DNA of 8,148 nt from DAIRVC01 sp036803025 (GTDB taxonomy: Bacteria; Chloroflexota; Anaerolineae; Anaerolineales; E44-bin32). Below the pieces are notes generated by a model. That model worked only from the letters and a program-made list of their open reading frames with translations. It had not been told where the DNA came from and searched no databases. The stretch's first letter is position 1, and the number at the start of each line of letters is the position of its first letter. The stretch spans positions 1 through 8,148 of the forward strand of contig DAIRVC010000121.1 in assembly GCA_036803025.1 (NCBI GenBank), in the 5' to 3' direction. The position numbers and the translations under genes are program-made. Of the stretch, positions 5,027-8,148 are shown one piece after another.

Positions 5027-6322
5027 TTGGACACGGCCCGATCGCCCGTTGACCTGGTCCGGGCCATCGATGCAGCGATTGAGGAAACCGCCCACCTGGC
5101 AGGCATGCGCCCGGTGGCGATTGTGGCTGAGTACCCTGCGCACCTGCCGGCCGTCGTCGGCGACGCGACCGTCCTGCCCAAGGTTCTCAGCTCGCTCCTT
5201 TCCCTGGCGCTCCTGGGGGCCGAGCAGCGCGAGGTGCGTGTGCGTGCGGCGCTGGCTGAAGCCGGACAGGCGCCAGTCGGCGGTGCGGCGGGGGAAATCC
5301 CGCTCGAGGGATCGTGGGTCAAGGTCACCATCAGCGGGGCAGGGCGCATCCCGGAGGATGCCCCTGTCCCCGTTTCCGGGCTCGAGGGAGCGGGGGTCGA
5401 TTCGCAGACGACGGCCGGTGGATTGGGGACCTGCCGGCGGCTCCTGGAAGACCTGGGCGGCAAGCTGTGGACCGAGGACGCAGGGCGGAAGGGCATGCTT
5501 CTCAACATCCTGCTCCCGGTTCACGGGATGGGTGCGTCCGAGGACGACCGCTTCGGCGTCCGGCGAGTGGTCGAGGCCGGGCTGCCGGAAGGCGACCGCG
5601 GCTCGCGCACTCTCCTGGTCATCGTCGAAAACAGCGACCTGGGGGACACGCTCTCAGCCGAGCTGACATCGGCCGGCTACCGCGTGGTGGTGGCCGGAAA
5701 CGGCCGCGACAGCCTGGCTATCGCCCGCCGTTTGCGACCGGACATGATCCTCCTGGACCTGACCCTGCGCGACCCGACGCCGCTTGAGCTGGCGATGTTG
5801 TTCAAGCATGACCGCCGGACGAGCGGGCTGCCGGTTCTGTTCCTGACCGTCGTCGGTGACCCGCGCAGCGGTGGGCGCGTGGGAACGGTTAACTTCCTGG
5901 TGCGTCAACCTGGGACCGGCTCATTGCTGGCGGCCATTCATGCACTGGAAAGCGCTGGGGCCGAACCGTCCGCCCGGGTGCTGGTCGTGGAGCCGGAAGA
6001 GGCGCTGCGCACCTCCATGGTCATGATGATCCAGGCCTATGGCTATCGCGTGACTGAAGCCCGCGAGGCCGTCGAAGCACTGGCACTGGCCGAACGGCTG
6101 CGACCGGCGCAGATCCTGGTCAACGCCCGCCTGGCTCAGGAGCAGGACTTCTGGCTGCTGCGCAATCTGCGGCAGACATGCGCCGATGCGGGCATCTTCG
6201 TCCTGGCCGACGGCCTGAGCGACGCGGATGGGCAGGCGGCGGTGCGACGCGGCGCCTCCGGGTACAGCGATACCGGCAAGCTGAATGACCTACTGGCCCG
6301 TGTACGCGACAAGCCCCAGTAA
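5027..6322 (+). CDS. Degenerate HATPase domain fused to two receiver domains
   Basis: The 431-residue soluble protein has three parts. Residues about 8-166 match the layout of a histidine-kinase ATPase domain: 'PAHLPAVVGDATVLPKVL' before the N-box and 'LLEDLGGKLWTEDAGRKG' at the end. The N-box Asn residues are replaced (S56, L60), the G1-box Asp is missing ('TISGAGRIPE', 101-110) and the G2 box is reduced to 'AGGLGT' (130-135), so ATP binding is doubtful. No HisKA dimerisation/phosphoacceptor helix precedes it. Receiver 1 (about 195-310) keeps the phosphoacceptor D244 ('ILLDL') and T274, but its acidic pair is reduced to E201 and the usual Lys is replaced near R293. Receiver 2 (about 316-428) has N366 in place of the phosphoacceptor, A394 for Thr/Ser and no conserved Lys. 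No DNA-binding or other output domain is present. The gene diverges from a PP2C phosphatase. It probably works through protein contacts rather than classical phosphorelay; that is inference. Confidence 0.8.
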   Translation: MDTARSPVDLVRAIDAAIEETAHLAGMRPVAIVAEYPAHLPAVVGDATVLPKVLSSLLSLALLGAEQREVRVRAALAEAGQAPVGGAAGEIPLEGSWVKVTISGAGRIPEDAPVPVSGLEGAGVDSQTTAGGLGTCRRLLEDLGGKLWTEDAGRKGMLLNILLPVHGMGASEDDRFGVRRVVEAGLPEGDRGSRTLLVIVENSDLGDTLSAELTSAGYRVVVAGNGRDSLAIARRLRPDMILLDLTLRDPTPLELAMLFKHDRRTSGLPVLFLTVVGDPRSGGRVGTVNFLVRQPGTGSLLAAIHALESAGAEPSARVLVVEPEEALRTSMVMMIQAYGYRVTEAREAVEALALAERLRPAQILVNARLAQEQDFWLLRNLRQTCADAGIFVLADGLSDADGQAAVRRGASGYSDTGKLNDLLARVRDKPQ

Positions 6323-6364
6323 TCCCCGGGGCCGCGCCTCGAAAACCAGGTTGCCTCAAACGAA

Positions 6365-6384
6365 GTGCGCCCGCCAGGGCGCAC
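6365..6384 (-). terminator. Perfect hairpin between convergent genes, likely terminator
   Basis: GTGCGCCC (6365-6372) and GGGCGCAC (6377-6384) form a perfect 8-bp stem with a 4-nt loop. On the minus strand TTCGTTTG follows directly, a modest U-rich tract, so it best serves the L,D-transpeptidase gene, ending 35 bp after its stop. It lies 42 bp past the stop of the plus-strand receiver gene and may serve both. Confidence 0.65.
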
Positions 6385-6408
6385 GATCGCTCCACTCGCT
6401 GGTGCGGT

Positions 6409-6422
6409 CTGAGGAGCCTCAG
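6409..6422. repeat. Palindrome overlapping the L,D-transpeptidase stop codon
   Basis: CTGAGG (6409-6414) and CCTCAG (6417-6422) are perfect inverted arms around a 2-bp centre. They cover the TGA stop (6419-6421, minus strand). As RNA the loop would need to open, leaving a 4-bp stem, so it is of uncertain meaning. Confidence 0.3.
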
Positions 6423-7447
6423 GCCACGTCGACCATCGTCCCATGACCGCTGCGACTGATCTCGGTCGGCTCGATCACCGGCATCGTCCAGCGGTAGAGC
6501 CACTTGGCCTCTTCGGTGCGCATGTTCACACAGCCATGGCTGCGCGGACGGCCGAAATCGGTGTGCCAGTAAGTGCCGTGGAAGGCGACCCCGGTGGCGT
6601 GGAAGAAGGACACCCACGGGACGCCGGGCAACTCGTAGGCCTCGAGGTCCGACGTCAGGCGGCCGTTGCCCATATGGCGCAACGGTGTCTTCAGGTTAAT
6701 GTAGAACCGCCCGCTGGGTGTGGTGGTGGGGATCCCGTTGATCGTGGGGCCGTTGCTGGGGATGCCGCTGGAAATGCGCGTGCGCAGAACCAGCCGGCCG
6801 GCCTCCCAGGCCATCAGTTCCTGGCGGGCGAGGGAGACCTCGATGCGTTTGTCACGTAAGGGGACGTCGGAGGCGATCGGCGTGAGCTCGTCCGGCGGGA
6901 TGTAACGCAGGTGTTCGGCTCGGACGTAGTAGCGCACGCGCAGCAGATCGTCCAGAATGCGATACCAGGCTCGTCCATCGGCGCCTTGGGCGACGCCCTC
7001 GACCCAGGCCGTCGACTCGTAATACAGACGGTACAGCGGCGACGAGGCGGGGTCGGGCTCCACATACGAGCGGGTGTATGGGACGCTGACCTCAAACAGG
7101 GCCCCGCCTTCGGGGAGCAGTTCCAGCGGGGACTGCGGCATCCAGCGCACGAGCTGCAGGTCGCCGGAGTGCAGATAGCCGTCCGGTACGCGGAACCAGG
7201 TCGGGTTGTACTGCGGGCCTTCATCGGAAGTCTCGCGCGCCTGGAGGGAGACCAACTCATCGCGCCCAATTTCGGCCAGTCGCCGGGCGCGGAAGGAGGG
7301 TTCATGGTACAGATTGATCCATGAGGCGGCCACGCGGCCCAACGCGAAGGAGCCCACGCCGTCCAGTGGGGGCGGCTTGAGTGTCAGGCCTCCGAGCGCC
7401 AGTCCGGCCGCCTGAAGGAAGCCGCGGCGGGAGAGCGGCAATGCCAT
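6419..7447 (-). CDS. Tat-exported L,D-transpeptidase (YkuD domain)
   Basis: L,D-transpeptidases cross-link peptidoglycan peptides or attach proteins to the wall through an active-site cysteine. The 342-residue product begins with a twin-arginine signal, 'SRRGFLQ' at 6-12 followed by a hydrophobic Ala/Gly/Leu stretch (13-22), so it is exported folded by Tat. Residues about 35-100 and 145-190 look like two SH3-like wall-binding modules ('WFRVPDGYLHSGDLQLV', 'WYRILDDLLRVRYYVRAEHL'). The YkuD catalytic domain spans about 199-320, with H290 in 'FHGTYWH' and the catalytic motif 'SHGCVNM' at 303-309 (C306). All expected catalytic residues are present. The start ATG 7447 has no Shine-Dalgarno sequence; TAGAAT lies 6 nt upstream, suggesting a leaderless mRNA. 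The gene is alone, convergent with the receiver protein and divergent from thpR. The family call is firm; whether it makes 3-3 cross-links or anchors proteins cannot be told. Confidence 0.95.
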   Translation of the reverse strand: MALPLSRRGFLQAAGLALGGLTLKPPPLDGVGSFALGRVAASWINLYHEPSFRARRLAEIGRDELVSLQARETSDEGPQYNPTWFRVPDGYLHSGDLQLVRWMPQSPLELLPEGGALFEVSVPYTRSYVEPDPASSPLYRLYYESTAWVEGVAQGADGRAWYRILDDLLRVRYYVRAEHLRYIPPDELTPIASDVPLRDKRIEVSLARQELMAWEAGRLVLRTRISSGIPSNGPTINGIPTTTPSGRFYINLKTPLRHMGNGRLTSDLEAYELPGVPWVSFFHATGVAFHGTYWHTDFGRPRSHGCVNMRTEEAKWLYRWTMPVIEPTEISRSGHGTMVDVA

Positions 7448-7453
7448 GTATCC

Positions 7454-7482
7454 ATTCTACCCAGGCCGGCAGGCCCCTGCAA
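7454..7482 (-). promoter_or_regulatory. Promoter of the L,D-transpeptidase gene, leaderless
   Basis: On the minus strand TTGCAG (7482-7477) and TAGAAT (7459-7454) are separated by exactly 17 bp. The -10 box ends 6 nt before the ATG at 7447, so transcription should start at or very near the start codon. The -35 box matches the consensus only in its TTG half. Confidence 0.6.
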
Positions 7483-7542
7483 TAGGAGTCGAGACGGAGG
7501 AATTGTGCGGTCGGTCGCCCTCAAGTCCGGGCGTTCACAATC

Positions 7543-7589
7543 GGCCGGCTAGCGGCCAGGGAAGGCGGGCCGGTGGGCTGCCGACCGGC
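7543..7589. repeat. Two inverted repeats upstream of the thpR promoter
   Basis: GGCCG (7543-7547) pairs with CGGCC (7553-7557) around GCTAG. GCCGGT (7569-7574) pairs with ACCGGC (7584-7589) around 9 bp. The second ends 4 bp before the -10 hexamer and covers the -35 position, which fits an operator. GC-rich chance repeats remain possible. Confidence 0.35.
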
Positions 7590-7590
7590 A

Positions 7591-7599
7591 TGCTATAAT
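7591..7599 (+). promoter_or_regulatory. Extended -10 promoter (TGCTATAAT) for thpR
   Basis: A TG dinucleotide one base before a perfect TATAAT forms an extended -10 element, which explains the lack of a -35 box at normal spacing. Transcription would start near 7606 and run toward thpR, giving a leader of about 155 nt. Confidence 0.6.
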
Positions 7600-7605
7600 C
7601 CAGAC

Positions 7606-7762
7606 CGTTATTGGCGCATGGCCAACGACGGGCCCCAGCGGGCCGGGCTGACGAAGATTCCCGTGCGTTTGACCCTTCTTCGACCGATTTCTCCCCCACT
7701 GCATCGATCCTTCCGTCTGCAAACCACTCAACTGGCCGGCTGTCCCGGCACCGGAGCCACCC
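7606..7762 (+). other. Predicted structured 5' leader of thpR
   Basis: The stretch from the predicted transcription start to the thpR start codon contains two early hairpins. TTGGC (7611-7615) pairs with GCCAA (7621-7625), extendable outward to 7606/7630 with one mismatch and one G-U pair. GGCCC (7631-7635) pairs with GGGCC (7640-7644). The rest is C-rich and shows nothing clear. A 61-codon frame from ATG 7618 crosses the thpR start, but has no ribosome binding site and no recognisable protein features. No known riboswitch core is recognised. Together with 7448-7590 this fills the 315-bp gap between genes. Confidence 0.35.
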
Positions 7763-8148
7763 GTGCCCGTGCAGAGGGGTGTCCGCTCGTTCGTGGCTGT
7801 TGATCTTCCGCCCGACCTACGCCTCCGGCTTGGGGAACTGGTCCAGAGCCTCGAGTCTCGGTCGCCGCGCGGCTCGGTGCGTTGGGTAAAGCCGCAGGGG
7901 ATCCACCTGACCCTCAAGTTCCTGGGAGACGTTGCGCCGGCGGGTTTGCCTCCCATACACGATCTCCTTGCCGCTGCCGCCGGCCGTCTGTCCACCTTTC
8001 GGCTGAGCATCGCCGGCCTGGGCTGCTTCCCGAACCCTCGCCGGACGCGGGTGGTCTGGGTCGGGGTTGAGGATCCGACCGGCGGACTGCGCATACTCCA
8101 GGCAGACATCGAAGGGGGGTTGGAGAGGCTCGGCTACCCGCGCGAGGA
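7763..8148 (+). CDS. thpR: RNA 2',3'-cyclic phosphodiesterase (2'-5' RNA ligase family), 5' part
   Basis: This frame is open from 7763 to the window edge (128 codons) and continues outside. It encodes the N-terminal two thirds of a ThpR/LigT protein of the 2H phosphoesterase superfamily, which opens 2',3'-cyclic phosphate ends of RNA and can join 2'-5' RNA ends. The product begins with 'VRSFVAVDLP', the usual first strand, and has the first catalytic HxTx motif in 'GIHLTLKFLGDV' (H48, T50), followed by 'LSIAGLGCFPNPRRTRVVWVGV', typical of the family. The second HxTx motif should lie beyond the window. GTG 7763 is chosen because GGAG (7753-7756) lies 6 nt upstream; GTG 7769 in the same frame is a possible alternative, shortening the protein by two residues. 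The gene is likely driven by the extended -10 box at 7591-7599. Confidence 0.93.
   Translation, partial: MPVQRGVRSFVAVDLPPDLRLRLGELVQSLESRSPRGSVRWVKPQGIHLTLKFLGDVAPAGLPPIHDLLAAAAGRLSTFRLSIAGLGCFPNPRRTRVVWVGVEDPTGGLRILQADIEGGLERLGYPRE

Noticed and set aside
4871..5524. A 217-codon minus-strand frame opposite the HATPase-like region
   Set aside because: It would overlap both the divergent intergenic region and a better-supported coding region with domain matches. Its translation shows no recognisable family.
7573..7803. Small plus-strand frame overlapping the thpR start
   Set aside because: No ribosome binding site, low-complexity Arg/Pro/Leu composition, and it runs into thpR in another frame; kept only as a remark in the leader entry.
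1..8148. Search for CRISPR arrays, insertion sequences, att sites, toxin-antitoxin or defence genes
   Set aside because: No direct repeats with spacers, transposase or integrase motifs, terminal inverted repeats with target duplications, or known defence domains were seen on either strand.

Overview
This is a GC-rich bacterial chromosomal window with ordinary gene density and no visible mobile element, CRISPR array, rRNA or tRNA. The organism cannot be fixed from sequence alone. A Chloroflexota-like bacterium (Anaerolineae and relatives) is my best guess. It rests on weak signs: the separate secD and secF genes with a Pro/Thr/Ala linker in SecD, isolated TATAAT/TAGAAT -10 boxes without good -35 boxes, several starts lacking Shine-Dalgarno sequences, and the overall gene mix.

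Layout. 1-1107 (+) is the 3' end of a long secreted protein made of tandem Ig/cadherin-like repeats with a C-terminal DUF11/CARDB-like domain. A 45-bp imperfect palindrome (1137-1181) separates it from the convergent secDF operon (minus strand, secD 2148-3557, secF 1218-2138), which encodes the RND-type accessory subunits of the Sec translocon. Upstream of secD, an intrinsic terminator lies between a small P-loop kinase-like gene (3637-4011, minus) and secD. A TATAAT box sits just upstream of that terminator, so the terminator may act as a leader attenuator for secDF.

Next comes a signalling pair. A SpoIIE/PP2C-type phosphatase (4159-4860, minus) diverges from a 431-residue protein (5027-6322, plus) with a degenerate histidine-kinase ATPase domain followed by two receiver domains, the second lacking its phosphoacceptor. 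The 166-bp region between them carries two small inverted repeats. A hairpin at 6365-6384 separates this gene from a convergent Tat-exported L,D-transpeptidase (6419-7447, minus). Finally, a 315-bp intergenic region with an extended -10 box and a structured leader precedes the 5' part of thpR (RNA 2',3'-cyclic phosphodiesterase), which runs off the right edge from 7763.

Themes. Three genes concern the cell surface (adhesin-like repeats, Sec export, peptidoglycan cross-linking) and two concern signalling. Several start sites were moved using visible ribosome binding sites: secD to ATG 3557, the receiver protein to TTG 5027, thpR to GTG 7763. Two genes (4860 and 7447) have TAGAAT 6-7 nt before their start codons, suggesting leaderless transcripts. 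Nothing here is clearly a new defence or mobile system. The best candidates for novelty are the pseudo-kinase/phosphatase pair and the secD leader.
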